A DNA stretch of 64,000 bases from Haberlea rhodopensis (taxonomy: Eukaryota > Streptophyta > Magnoliopsida > Lamiales > Gesneriaceae): positions 1 through 64,000 of the forward strand of contig CAJQUN010000502.1 of NCBI GenBank assembly GCA_907163345.1. Direction: 5' to 3'. Shown here one piece after another: positions 11,120-23,478 of the stretch. Each line of letters starts with the position of its first letter. Position 1 is the stretch's first letter. Below the pieces are notes generated by a model, which did no database searches, was not told the origin of the DNA, and was given only the letters and a program-made list of their open reading frames with translations. The position numbers and the translations under genes were made by a program.

Positions 11120-11919
11120 TGATACGACCCTCAAGATTCAATGACACGCGAGGATAGTATTTCAAACTCTTGTTTTGCCAAGGACTTAAAAATCAAGCAA
11201 AAGACACGGAATTGACAAACAAAAACGATTTATTGACCCAACACAAAGAACAAAACGACTCAACTAACAAAATTAACCCCTACCCATTGCTTATCCAAGC
11301 AAGAACCTCGGTATATGATTCGAACCTTGACCCGTTGTCTACAATTGAGACAATAACCTTGGTATGTAAAATCGCACCTCGACCCATCGCTTAACACGAA
11401 GCAAGAAACAAAGGTTTCAACATGCACCTTGACCCACTACTTAGAAAAGTAGGAACCTCGGTATCAACATGACGCACCTCGACCCACTACTTAGAAAAGT
11501 AGGAACCTTGGTATCAAATGACCAACGCCACAAGGAATACTCCTTGATAAGTTCCAAGAATGGGATCACTTGGATCCATGAGAGAAAACTCTCCACAAGC
11601 CAAAGAGACACTTTTTTGGATGAATGTTGGTATATCCCCATTAAAATGATTAAATACAAGTATTTATATGACCCATTGACTTTCCATGACCTAATGGGCT
11701 CATAACAAGCTAAATACAACATTTTTGTTTGCCCATCTAGCAATAATTCGAAAATAACATGATAATAACTTAAATAAAAGGCTACTAATATCTAATTCAA
11801 TCCAAACTAGCACAATCACTAAATATGAATACAATGATGATGCAAAACATTAAGTAGAATCCATGCTCTTGATTTTGGACTTGTATGTCTATTTGAAACT
11901 CTTCATGATTCTCACATCA
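11120..11919 (-). repeat. Element T 3' LTR (reverse)
   Basis: On the minus strand it begins TGATGTGAGAATC and ends GGGTCGTATCA. It carries internal sub-repeats of the phrase CACCTCGACCCACTACTTAG (about 11339-11520). The matching copy is at 12537-13338. Confidence 0.92.
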
Positions 11920-11940
11920 TTCTCCCTTTCTTTGAAAAAG
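11920..11940 (-). other. Polypurine tract, element T
   Basis: On the minus strand this reads as an A/G-rich run ending AAAGAAAGGGAGAA directly against the LTR start. It fixes the orientation together with the primer site at the other end. Confidence 0.8.
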
Positions 11941-12517
11941 ATTTGTCCTCAAATCTTGTTTATGCTTCAATGTTCACATCTTATCCTCCCAACATAAAGA
12001 ATGTGATTGTAATAACTTGGAAGTTCAGAACCAAATTGTAGAATAAAATTTGAGGGATCTAATTGCAACTTTATGACCTAGTTGGATAACAATTGAAAAG
12101 ATCAAAGCTCTAGGCCCCAAATTGAAAATTTGGACGAAAATGACACAAAAAATGGAAGGAATAGTACAAAATAGACATGGGATTATAATATGTGATAAGA
12201 TTGAAAAGATATATAATTTAGGAAATTTAGAGCCCAAAATAAGAAAAAAAATCAATCAAGAATCCTATTTGAAGTTAATAAAATTTATGATAGAGATTTT
12301 CTTACTCAAAACTCTTCAAAAACCCATTTCCATACATTTTAAAAAATATCACATATTCTTGGACGAAAATTCACCCTTTTTTTTTTTGGTTTTCGACACG
12401 AAACATAAAGTAACAAACAAAACGGACTAAGGGATGAATCAAAAACTCGACGAAACAAAGATTGTGCGAAAAAAATGACGACAAGAGGACTCAAAGAAGG
12501 CGCTTGATTTTTAAAAA

Positions 12518-12534
12518 CCAAGGCTCTGATACCA
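12518..12534 (-). other. Primer-binding site, element T
   Basis: The minus strand reads TGGTATCAGAGCCTTGG, complementary to the initiator-Met tRNA 3' end, two bases inside the LTR at 12537-13338. Confidence 0.9.
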
Positions 12535-12536
12535 AA

Positions 12537-13338
12537 TGATACGACCCTCAAGATTCAATGACACGCGATGATAGTATTTCAAACTCTTGTTTTGCCAAGG
12601 ACTTAAAAATCAAGCAAAAGACACGGAATTGACAAATAAAAACGATTTATTGACCCAACACAAAGAACAAAACGACTCAACTAACAAAATTAACCCCTAC
12701 CCATTGCTTATCCAAGCAAGAACCTCGGTATATGATTCGAACCTTGACCCGTTGTCTACAATTGAGACAATAACCTTGGTATGTAAAATCGCACCTCGAC
12801 CCATCGCTTAACACGAAGCAAGAAACAAAGGTTTCAACATGCACCTTGACCGACTACTTAGAAAAGTAGGAACCTCGGTATCAACATGACGCACCTCGAC
12901 CCACTACTTAGAAAAGTAGGAACCTTGGTATCAAATGACGAACGCCACAAGGAATACTCCTTGATAAGTTCCAAGAATGGGATCACTTGGATCCATGAGA
13001 GAAAACTCTCCACAAGCCAAAGAGACACTTTTTTGGATGAATGTTGTTGTATATCCCCATTAAAATGATTAAATACAAGTATTTACAGGACCCATTGACT
13101 TTCCATGACCTAATGGGCTCATAACAAGCTAAATACAACATTTTTGTTTGCCCATCTAGCAATAATTCGAAAATAACATGATAATAACTTAAATAATAGC
13201 CTATTAATATCTAATTCAATCCAAACTAGCACAATCACTAAATATGAATACAATGATGATGCAAAACATTAAGTAGAATCCATGCTCTTGATTTTGGACT
13301 TGTATGTCTATTTGAAGCTCTTCATGATTCTCACATCA
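12537..13338 (-). repeat. Element T 5' LTR (reverse)
   Basis: Partner of 11120-11919. It differs by scattered substitutions and a 3-base insertion near 13046. The CACAT target duplication follows at 13339-13343. Confidence 0.92.
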
Positions 13339-14506
13339 CACATACTCTTATAATTGCACGAAATAGAAATTTATCCAAAAATCAAAAAAACGTCCGAAAT
13401 TGTTAAAATTTCTCAAATACTTATTTGAACACAGAAAATGATGTACATAAGACATATACTCGAATATTCGTACAAAATCGACATTTATCAAAAAATCAAA
13501 AAACTTACGTATTTTCTGAAAATTTCTCAAAACCTTCTTCCAACCAAGAAAATTATGTACTCAAGACACATACTCTTATAATTGCACGAAATAGAAATTT
13601 ATCAAAAAATCAAAAAAACGTCCGAAATCTTTAAAATTTCTCAAATACTTATTCGAACCAAGAAAATGATGTACTCTAGACATATACTCGAATATTCGCA
13701 CGAAATCGGAATTTATCAAAAAATAAAAAAACTTACGTAATTCTGAAAATTTCTCAAAACCTTCTTCCAAACAAGAAAATTATGTACTCAAGACACATAC
13801 TGTTATAATTGCATGAAATAGAAATTTATCCAAAAATCAAAAAAACGTCCGAAATTGTTAAAATTTCTCGAATACTTATTTGAACCAAGAAAATGATGTA
13901 CACAAGACATATACTCGAATATTCGTACAAAATCGAAATTTATCAAAAAATCGAAAAACTTACGTATTTTCTGAAAATTTCTCAAAACCTTCTTCCAACC
14001 AAGAAAATTATGTACCCAAGACACATACTCTTATAATTGAACGAAATAGAAATTTATCAAAAAATCAATAAACGTCCGAAATCGTTAAAATTTCTCAAAT
14101 ACTTATTCGAACCAAGAAAATGATGTACTCTAGATATATACTCGAATTTTCGCACGAAATCGGAATTTATCAAAAAAAAAAAAACTTACGTAATTCTGAA
14201 AATTTCTCAAAACCTTCTTCCAACCAAGAAAATTATGTACTCAAGACACATACTCTTATAATTGCACGAAATAGAAATTTATCCAAAAATCAAAAAAACG
14301 TCCGAAATTGTTAAAATTTCTCAAATACTTATTCGAACCTAGAAAATGATATACTCAAGACAAATACTCGAATATTCGCACGAAATCAAAATTTATCAAA
14401 AAATCAAAAGACTTTTATATTTTCTGAAATTTTCTCAAAACCTTCTTCCAACCAAGAAAATTATGTAATCAAGACACATACTCTTATAATTGCACGAAAT
14501 AGAAAT
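13339..14506 (+). repeat. 113-bp satellite array, forward
   Basis: Continuation of the 8667-11119 array on the far side of element T, same phase and orientation. It ends abruptly inside a monomer (...CACGAAATAGAAAT) where the truncated 5' LTR of element A begins, with no target duplication, so the join is a rearrangement rather than an integration edge. Confidence 0.95.
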
Positions 14507-14607
14507 TCTAATAGCTCAAGGCATCAACACGAATTTTTATGCTCTGTTTATGCATGATAGCTCTATTTACGCCTTTAATCCGCACTTAAGGAACCAGGGT
14601 CCTTACA
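14507..14607 (+). repeat. Truncated 5' LTR of element A (last 101 bp)
   Basis: From TCTAATAGCTCAAGG to GGTCCTTACA it matches the last 100 bp of the A 3' LTR (ending 49117). The rest of this LTR is absent; satellite abuts it directly. Confidence 0.9.
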
Positions 14608-14611
14608 TTAG

Positions 14612-14623
14612 TGGTATCACAGC
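14612..14623 (+). other. Primer-binding site, element A (one mismatch)
   Basis: TGGTATCACAGC, one base off the Met-tRNA complement TGGTATCAGAGC, five bases after the LTR end as in P and B. Confidence 0.8.
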
Positions 14624-14828
14624 AGTGGTTAGAGAACCTGGGAATGAGTGAAGGGTAGCCTTAAGCATGGATGGCTAGGTGTTTACATTTGGGCATGTTT
14701 ATGCATGTGGTGCATATTGGTGTATAAATTGTTATACTAACATGCTTATTATCGTTCATGTTATCTAACGGCATAACATATATATTGTTTGGAATTGTTG
14801 TTAACCCTTGTATTACAGCATAGCGGCT

Positions 14829-17800
14829 ATGAATTTGGGGAACCTCAATGAAGAGGTGGGTGATATTGGGAGCGTGAATGCTAGCATTGGTCAGACAAAT
14901 CCCTTACCTCCACCTGTTGTGGGCATGGAGCTGGTTACTCAGTTGTTATTGCCAGGTGAGCTTAGTCTGACTCAGTTTTTGACCTTCCACCCGCCCATGT
15001 TTGAGGGAACAGAGACAGGGGAAGAGGCCGAAGAGTGGCTAGAGAGATTGGAACAGATATTTGTGTCTGCTCCTTGTGCTAGGACGGCATGGCTGAGGTT
15101 GGCGGAGTTCCAACTAGCGAAGAAGTCTTCTATGTGGTGGAAGACGACTGTAATGGAGTTGAGGGCCCAAGGTATGGTGATTGACTGGACTTTATTTAGA
15201 ACCCGGTTTCTAAACCGGTACTTCTCTGCTGCGGCTAGGCAAACTAAGGAGGATTAATTTACAAACCTGAAACAAGGGCGCATGACAGTCTCGGACTATG
15301 CCATGCACTACTCATCACTATTGAAGTATGTTCCTCACATCGCTACGAATGCACATGCCAAGATGAGGCACTTTCTGAAGGGGCTACGACCGGAATTATT
15401 TGACCGGGTTATTTCCAACAACCCGAGATCTTTTGATGATGCACTTGTTAGAGCAGAGTTAGCAGATATAGGGGTGAGTGCTTATCCTGAAGCCATACCC
15501 TCACCAGTTACATCTGAGAATCTGAGGCCCCGAGGAGGATCTTTTAAGTCGCGAAGGACTTCTTCTTTTTCCCGGTTTAGCGGAAGGCGGCCGGATGGCC
15601 GGAAGCAAGGGGACCGGAGGGGTGGTGCATCTACTTTTGGGGGACCAACTCAAGCTATTAGAGTTGGAGATGTTAAGTGCCACTTTTGCGGAGGGCCGCA
15701 TTTGATGCGTGATTGTTCTGCGTGCTATATATGTGGCAAGCCGGGCCACATTGCTCGGCGTTGTCCCAATCGGGAAGGACAGACGGATCTTAGGGAAGGT
15801 CGAGGGAGGTTTTCTAGTGGGACGGTACAGCAGAGGCAGCCGATGGTGCCTCGACATATGGGAGGACAGGCGATGGAGCCACCTCAGGGACATGTCTATG
15901 CACTGACCAGGGAGTAGGCCGATGCAGCTCCAAAGGAGGTGATAGCTGGTATGTGCCTCTTATTTACATATTCCGCCTTTATTTTGATAGACACAGGTGC
16001 GCACTCCTTTGTGTCTGCGGATTTTGTGGCGAGACATCATATGTGCAAGTCTCCGTTACCCACGTCTCTATTGGTCTCAACACCCACCGGAAAGAAAGTT
16101 GTTGCGGATCAGTTTCTGATGGACTGCCTCATTTATTTTGAGGACAATGAGATAAAGGCAGATTTGATTGTATTGGGTATGTCAGACTTTGACTGCGTTG
16201 TGGGCATCGACATTCTGAACAGATATCAGGCAGTGGTAGATTGTCGGCAGATGACAGTTTGGTTCAGATCTCATTTGGGAGTTCAGTGGATTTTCTATGG
16301 CAACAGTTCTCGTGCGAAGATTCTGTTGATATCGGCAATAAAGATGTCCCAATTATTGGAACGTGGATACACGGGCTATCTTATCTATGCCATGGACACG
16401 TCAGGGAAGGGTAAAGAGTTGAGGGTAGAGGATGTGCCCGTGGTAGCAGAGTTTGCTGATGTGTTCCTGGAGGAGATTCCAGGATTCCCACCGGCTAGGG
16501 AAGTCGAGTTTGGGATTGAGTTATTACCGGGGACATCTGCTATTTCTCGTGCCCCTTACAGGATGGTACCGACATTGTTAAGGTAGTTGAAGGAACAACT
16601 ACAGGAACTCCTTGATAAAGGATATATACGCTCTAGCGTATCGCCATGGGGCGCACCGGTTCTTTTTGTGAAGAAGAAGGATGGTTCGATGCGTCTGTGC
16701 ATCGATTACCGGCAACTCAACAAGGCTACGGTAAAGAACAAATATCCTCACCCAAGGATTGATGATTTATTTGATCAGTTGCAAGGCACGAAGCTGTATA
16801 GCAAAATTGATTTGACATCCGGGTACCACCAGATACGGGTCAGGGAGGAGGATGTGCAGAAGACAGCATTTTGAACTCGGAATGGGCACTACGAGTTCTT
16901 AGTGATGCCGTTCGGTGTAACGAACGCCCCGGCTGTCTTTATGAGCTTGATGAACCGGGTGTTCCAACCCTATCTGGATCAGTTCGTCATTGTGTTTATT
17001 GACGACATACTCATCTACTCTCGGAGTGAGGAAGAGCACGTGAAACATTTGAGGACAGTGCTCGAGATACTCAGAGGTCACCAGTTATCTGCCAAGCTCA
17101 GCAAGTGTGAGTTTTGGTTGAGCAGTGTAGTATTTCTGGGGCATGTCATATCTAGCAGCGGGATATCGGTGGATCCCAGGAAGATTGAGGTTGTGATGGA
17201 GTGGGCTGCACCCACTTCTGTGCCTGAAATTCAGAGTTTTCTTGGTTTGGCTGGCTATTACCGACGCTTCGTTGATGGGTTTTCTAAGATTGCTAAGCCA
17301 CTGACTCAGTTGACTCAAAAGGGAGTACCCTTCTTTTGATCAGAGGCTTGCGAGGAGAGCTTCCAAGAGTTGAAGCATCGATTGACGACGACGCCTGTGT
17401 TGGTGATTCCCACGGAGAACAAGAGGTTTGTTCTATACACTGACGCGTCGCTACAGGGCTTGGGATGTGTATTGATGCAAGATAAGCATGTGGTAGCTTA
17501 TGCATCGAGGCAGTTGAAGCCTCATGAGGCTAGGTACCCAGTCTATGATTTGGAATTGGCGGCTATTATCTTTGCCCTGAAGATTTGGAGGCATTATTTG
17601 TATGGTACATCTTTTACCATATACACGGATCACAAGAGCCTGAAATTCTTGTTCACTCAGGCGGAGTTGAATATGCGTCAGAGGAGATGGATGGATTTGC
17701 TCAAGGACTATGACTGTGAGATTGAGTACCATCCGGGAAAAGCAAACTTGACGGCAGACGCCTTGAGTCGGAAGGTGAAAAGTACCGCGGAGGATGCCAT

Positions 17801-18010
17801 GTATTTATTGGCTATGATGACTTCTTGTTGCCATCTGGGCTATGATTTCGATGTGGATGCATCGCCGGTATGGGTATCGACTTTATTGACAGAGCCGGAA
17901 GTTTATGAGAATATCAGAAAAGCCCAGAAAACGGATGATGAGGTTCAGAGATGGTAATCATTGGCACTTCAGGGACATCCATCAAAATTTAGAGTGGCTG
18001 AGGATGGTTC
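14829..18010 (+). pseudogene. Element A gag-pol (gag to start of integrase), stop-ridden
   Basis: A single reading frame runs from ATG 14829 to the break at 18010, interrupted by six in-frame stops (15255, 15915, 16584, 16872, 17337, 17955) but no frameshift. In order: gag retrotransposon domain (EEWLERLEQ near 15031), two CCHC-type zinc knuckles (cysteines from 15678 and 15723), protease LIDTGAHSF (Asp codon 15990), reverse transcriptase with FIDDILIYS (Asp pair 17001-17006), RNase H with YTDASLQGLG (Asp codon 17442), then the linker before the integrase zinc finger. The TTG at 14808 upstream is in frame, but ATG 14829 is the natural start. Three stops fit C-to-T or G-to-A changes (CAG to TAG, CGA to TGA, TGG to TGA), as expected for deaminated methylcytosine. 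Confidence 0.9.
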
Positions 18011-18316
18011 TGTAAGGACCCCCGTGCCCTTAACCCACAATTAGTGCATTAAGCCATGCATTTGGTGCATTCAATCACGTGTAAAGGGAAACTACATGTA
18101 AACGTGGAACACAATACCACCTTGAAAATTTTCTTGCTTCATCTATTCCATTCCATGCAATATCTGATTTCCCAAATTAAGACCATTTAACAATCATGCA
18201 CCTATGTAATACACTAATCACAATCTCAATTCATCTAGCAATTCCCTAGTTGATTGCTCACACATATAATGAAAAGAGAAAGGCCCATGCCTCTTTATAC
18301 AACACATATACACATA
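18011..18316 (-). mobile_element. Element E: reverse LTR fragment
   Basis: Read on the minus strand, this ends GGTTAAGGGCACGGGGGTCCTTACA and resembles the last 300 bp of the P LTR, with many substitutions. It begins exactly where the A frame breaks, so the A integrase was hit by a reverse P-like element. Only 306 bp remain before the join to the LTR of B at about 18317. Confidence 0.75.
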
Positions 18317-18943
18317 ATAGGTATGCTATTGTTGAGCATATGCTTTGGCATGATAGGTATACTATGGTTGAGTATATGTTTGGACTGTTATAATGTGTGA
18401 GGACAGAAATATGGTGTGTGCTGCTAATATGAAGATGTGAGGAGGTTCCATTGACATATTGAGCTGAGATAGACAAATCATATTTGTTCCGTTATAACAA
18501 GGTGATAGATGAGATCTATCATGATATATTTGTATTTTGTATGATGAGGTATGTACAGGGATATGTACAGGAACAACCAAAGAGGAGTATTGCAAATGCA
18601 TGATTTACAGGAAGTTGTTTATATAGTATTGATGCATTATATTGATGTTATTGTGGACATCATTTCAATACTCATGTATTTTGTATGGTTGTTCTGTAGG
18701 GACTCATAGCTGGGGAGAGCTGGGATTGTGAGTTTACCTTCTGCTGCTAGACGTGAAACTGAGCGAGATTTGTTGGTTTGTACTATGTAAATGATATACA
18801 TGATGTAATGTATATGAATAATGTAAGTGAAAGACATAGTGAAAAATCTCAATCAGTAGTCATAACATCTTAATCCTAATTACGTAGAACGTGATTTACG
18901 TAATTGATCACTTAATGAAGGATTAAGGTGACGAGGCCCCACA
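18317..18943 (+). repeat. Truncated 5' LTR of element B
   Basis: Matches the B 3' LTR from 24334 onward through 36263-36326 and 46284-46422, ending ACGAGGCCCCACA. It is uninterrupted, so it shows the pre-insertion sequence at the C and D target sites (ATTGTGAG and GTAAATGA). It contains the paired stems TATGCT/AGCATA and TATACT/AGTATA. Confidence 0.9.
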
Positions 18944-18947
18944 TTAG

Positions 18948-18959
18948 TGGTATCAGAGC
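18948..18959 (+). other. Primer-binding site, element B
   Basis: TGGTATCAGAGC, five bases after the LTR end; initiator-Met tRNA complement. Confidence 0.9.
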
Positions 18960-21900
18960 AATGGTTAGATGACTGGGGTAAACAAGGGTAGAGGAAGTGA
19001 ATTAGGGAGATGCCTATTCACTTGAAAGCATGTTATATCCTTCATGTTGTGTAGGATGTTGTGTTCACATGCTTTATGTATTGCAATATATTGTTGTCAA
19101 TCCTTATTTTGCAGTATGGTGATATGCCTTGGGAAGCATTCCCAAGAATGTTAGAGGGGATGGTGTACGTATCACGGTGATGAAAGTCAGTTTGTGATAT
19201 CTATTTCCGTGGACCAAGGGCCAGAGGAAATTAGATATGTGTAGCTGGAAGCCTTACCAGTCTTTCAGTGTGTGAATGATATAGGTGCTGATATGCAGAG
19301 CCTGACTCGGAGGAGTAAGTTGAGGAGTGGTTGGAGTGTGAGAACCAGATCTTGGTGTCAGCTCCATGAAAGCAGTGTGATTGATACTGTGACCGGTAGC
19401 TGATGGTAGAGTGAGATGGTTTCAAATTGTGCTAGTCATGATTTTGTTGTGATCAGACAACTTGATGAGTGTCTGATTGTGTTGTTCAGTTTTAGTTCTT
19501 GATGAACGAAGTGTGTGAGGGGATGATGGCTTTCGTTGTATAATGAGCGGTATTGTGATTAAACCAATGTCAGTTGGTAGATGTGATGAGACAGCCGAGC
19601 TAGTATATGTTGAAGCTGATACAAACCTTATGTACAAACCATATGAGATTTTGGTGATGCTATCCACTGGGTATTGTGTGTTCTCAGTTTTCTGTGTTAT
19701 GATGAGTGTGAGGCGATGGGTATTGATACCATTGGTATCATGTGTGTGGAAACAGACATAGATGGATGTCTCCATGGGAGTCTGTGATGAAACTGGAATG
19801 CGTGTCATACCATTGTGTGTCTGAGAATGACACGAGAAAACTCAGTTGTGTATGTTTGCTTGCGAGCTGTGGCTTACCTAGTTGGATGTGTTCTATGTGT
19901 GTTGAGTCATATTTGGTATGTGTCGATGCATTGCGCTGGTTGATATGAACATTGCATGTGTAAAGCACTGTCGGGACGACTAGCAATAATTGTGAGACGA
20001 AGACACATGCCACTACTGTTTCATGAGTAATGATTGAGCTATCTTGGTGGACGCTCAGATATGCGTATGTTGTGGGACGTGCAATAGGGAAAAAGGATGT
20101 TCTATGATCTCGTATGCCTGTAGTCTCATACAACTTCGTGATGAGACTAATGACATCATGATGGGAAGCAAGCAAGGGCTGTGTAGTAGTAGCAGCATGT
20201 GTCAGTGTGAGGAATGATCTAATATTCTGGACTGACTCACATGTTGGTGGTGATGTGCACACCTGATGCAACTAAGGAATCTGACTATTAGATGGAATGT
20301 GAATATCAAGTATGCATTGTATGATGTGACAATAAGAACTTATTGTCCACATGGTATGGTTATGATAACATGTTTGACTTGAGACGTGATCTATATCTAC
20401 AGTGTATTCTTCACCAGTTTGTGTTGTGTGTACAACCGACGCATGTTGTACTTGACGTGCATGCGATGGTCGTGAAATATGATGGAGCTGGTTCCTCTGT
20501 TGAGTTCATAGGATGTGAATTGTGATCTCCAGTGAATGGAGTGTAAACTGAGGATGTGATGGTGACTTGTAACCGGTCCATATGGGGTCTGATAATGTTC
20601 AGTTCTGGTATGACACCACTATGGGTGGAATTGTGCGGTACCATTTTGGTAATTGTATCAGAGACATTGTCCCAATTCTGTGTGGCTGTAAGTACGGTTT
20701 ATGTTGTTCCATCTCGAGTCTTGTGTACTGTATATTCATTGCATATCACATCAGATGAATGATTTGATAAGCTAGTACAGGATCAAGTATGTAGTTGAAT
20801 TGTACTATGTCGTAGTACATGTGTCATGCAAGTTGACGCTAATTGATACTATTTATAGTTGTGGTGCGTTCTTGTGATATTAAAGAACTGAATGCGTGAA
20901 AAGTTGTCTGAACCGTGTGGAGTTTTGTGCATCATTCCATGTGGAAGTTGGATGGCATATACGTTCCTTAAAGTCGTATGACGCATTTTATATAGCTGTT
21001 TCAGATGTGGTAGTGTACCTACATGATGGGTTTTCTAATATAACTATGAACATGAAAATCCTGTTGTAACTCTTTCACGTTGTTGAGTTATGGTGGTATT
21101 ACTTGTTTGTTGGAATACCAGTATTCTCGATGTGGTTCGAGTACGCTGTATGTGGCACCAAGTGTCTATTGGTTGATGATAGTGTAGTGTGTATTATGTA
21201 TGGAATCTTTTGAGTTTGTGGATTCCATGAGTATGGATTCCATGAGAATAGTAGTTTCGAGAGCATAGTGGATACAAAGAAAGGGACGAATAGAAAGGCA
21301 GAACATTTCTGGGTATCTGTGCTCTCGATTTATGTCAACTATGTGGAGATTATGATGTTAGAAGTCAGGGATCATTGTGAGTGACTTATTAACTCATAAA
21401 GATCAATGAAGCATGACTAGTTGTGTTGTGTGCGTATACTCTCTATACTAGGTCATGTTGAGAGTGTGACGGGAAACTAGTGAAACCATGATCTCATGTG
21501 ATAGCTTACACTGTGATGACAGTTGAGTCGTCGTATTGTTTGTATTGTTGTGGGATTGAAGGTTGCTCGCTTTCGGTAACAATCTATTTACCTGATAGTG
21601 TGGCAGTTTGAATTAGGAGAGAAGTTAGGTGCAAGGTTGACAGGCTGTCTTAACTGAAAACATTGTGATGGACACGTTGTATAATTGCGGTGTCAAACAC
21701 ACGTTCTTGAGTTGTGAGAGCGGTGATAGCTCTGTTTACATCTGCTTTATAGAGATAATAGTTGAAACGTACTACTGAAATACTGACAATTGGTGCAAAA
21801 TATGGTCACCTAATTATTGGTGAGGGAGACTCGTTGTCTATACGAGAGTGGAAGGAGGATGAAATACTCAAAGTTGCATTTGGTTTTATGCTGTATGTTT

Positions 21901-22681
21901 GACATGATATTGTATCGGTGATGTTCCGAGAAAGAATTTGTGACGCAAGTTAAGTTCATGTGTGCACCAAACAAATACAATGAATGGGAAAGTTGTGATC
22001 TAACGATGACACTTTGGACGATGGTGGTGTATGATCACGGATGTTACGCATTCTTGTCTTAGACTGTTGACTTGTCTGAGAAAAGGGGAGCATATAGATC
22101 TACACAGAGTCGCTTTCATGCATCGTCATTTCTATGACTATAGTATGACACATTGTTTTATGGAAGGGTTTGGTCCAGTTTCGTAGCGTGTGCATTTTGC
22201 TTGATACGCTAGGAAAGAACGACTATGATTCAGAGTTAGGGACTGTATGTTGTGACCTCTTGTATTGATATATTGGCATACCATGGGATAGTACAATTCT
22301 CAGTAATTGGGATATGTACTGTGTGTACAATAGAAGGATGCCTCTTGATGTATAATGAAATATCGATGAATGGTATATGAATGACACGATCAGTTCGGAT
22401 CTGGTTCAGAGCACATTGTCAGATATACCGGAACGTAAGATCTCACGAATTCTTTATGATAAGCAGAGGATTGACGGAGCTGCTATGTGCGCCATCGTCA
22501 ACCTATGATACTGCAGGATCCTACGTTATTGTCTGGTATGGTTAGTTTTACTCTTTGTATTGCAATGCTGCAATGCTGGTAAGTTAATGTTTTTAATTGC
22601 CTGTATGCCTCATTCATGGATATGTGTGTATTATTACGATTGTGTTGCCTACATGATGAAATTTCGAGGATGAAATTTAAT
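18960..22681 (+). other. Interior of element B, non-coding, hairpin-rich
   Basis: No intact gene. Apart from the gag relic at 19312-19372, I recognise no protein similarity; ORFs of 60-177 codons on both strands lack domains. Perfect inverted repeats are frequent: CTTGGGAA/TTCCCAAG 19128-19146, ATCAGACA/TGTCTGAT 19452-19477, TGATACC/GGTATCA 19724-19740, TAGTCTCAT/ATGAGACTA 20121-20149, TGTACTA/TAGTACA 20801-20819, TAACTC/GAGTTA 21067-21090, GAATAC/GTATTC 21113-21126. Confidence 0.75.
19312..19372 (+). pseudogene. gag relic in element B
   Basis: The frame at about 19322-19366 reads EEWLECENQILVSAP, aligning with EEWLERLEQIFVSAP in the gag of element A, then hits a stop. Frame is lost on both sides. 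It shows that B descends from a coding element rather than being non-coding from the start. Confidence 0.65.
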
Positions 22682-22695
22682 GAGTAGGGGAGATT
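22682..22695 (+). other. Polypurine tract, element B
   Basis: GAGTAGGGGAGATT directly before the B 3' LTR; upstream stem AAATTTC/GAAATTT at 22659-22678. Confidence 0.85.
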
Positions 22696-23090
22696 TGTAA
22701 TGCCTAGACATTAATCATCCATGTTTTTCTTTGATTATGAACGGTATGAGATGAACTCGGGTTCGGATTGAACCGAGGAAGAATGTTGCCATGCATGATA
22801 ATAAAATGTTGAAACAATGAACGAAAGAACTAATGGTTATGTGGCAATGAAATAGTGTGTATATATGATAAATCAATACATATTGATATATGAGAAGCAA
22901 ACTAGAGATGTGAATTGAGAACATAGATCATATGTGTCTATTGACTTGGAATGTTGGTGCATGTGCATAGACAAGAGAATTTCAAGCATGGGGTGTGTAG
23001 TGGGATGTGAACTTGGCTATACATTTACCCTGCATGTGAGAGGAATTACATGTGAATGTGCATTTGGAGTTAAAGGTGATTATATAGATG

Positions 23091-23098
23091 AAATCAGA
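23091..23098 (+). promoter_or_regulatory. Candidate TATA box, element B LTR
   Basis: TATATAGA about 395 bp into the LTR, a placement like the TATAAATA boxes of C and D. The sequence is less canonical than theirs. Confidence 0.4.
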
Positions 23099-23478
23099 TT
23101 TTAAACACATAATTGACCTAAACTCACCTACAAATCTCTACACATGCTCTCTTGACTCTCTTGGTGTCTTTGCTTGATTCTAGCTTGGAAGCATGTTCAA
23201 CATGAAGTATGTGGTAAGGAAAGTAGATTTCCATGCTTTGGTATCAAGTTAATGGATCTATGTGCTTAGTATGTCAAACTTGAAACATGTAAAGTTACTA
23301 CTTGCACATGAATTTCTATGAGTTGAAGTGATCATTTGAAAGTATAAAATGATGGAAAGATGTGTATATGATGCTAGTTTATCTAGTGATCAAGTTGTTA
23401 TAATAGAAATTAAGGTGTATGAGAAGAACCATGAAGATAAGCATCAAAATCGCCATGGTTTTGAAAATCTGTTGTCGA

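Larger units (their letters stand above)
11120..13338 (-). mobile_element. Element T: short non-autonomous LTR retrotransposon (TRIM/SMART-like), reverse
   Basis: A 2.2-kb element with 800-802 bp LTRs (11120-11919, 12537-13338) around only 617 bp. It is reverse-oriented: the primer site is at 12518-12534 read on the minus strand and the polypurine tract is beside the left copy. Target duplication CACAT lies at 11115-11119 and 13339-13343. The interior has no gag or pol. The LTRs are longer than in classical TRIMs, so small non-autonomous LTR element is the safe label. The LTRs differ at roughly a dozen positions by eye. Confidence 0.92.

Noticed and set aside
19738..20271. 177-codon reverse ORF in the interior of element B
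   Set aside because: No recognisable family, no homologue in the related elements, and antisense to the element; best treated as chance.
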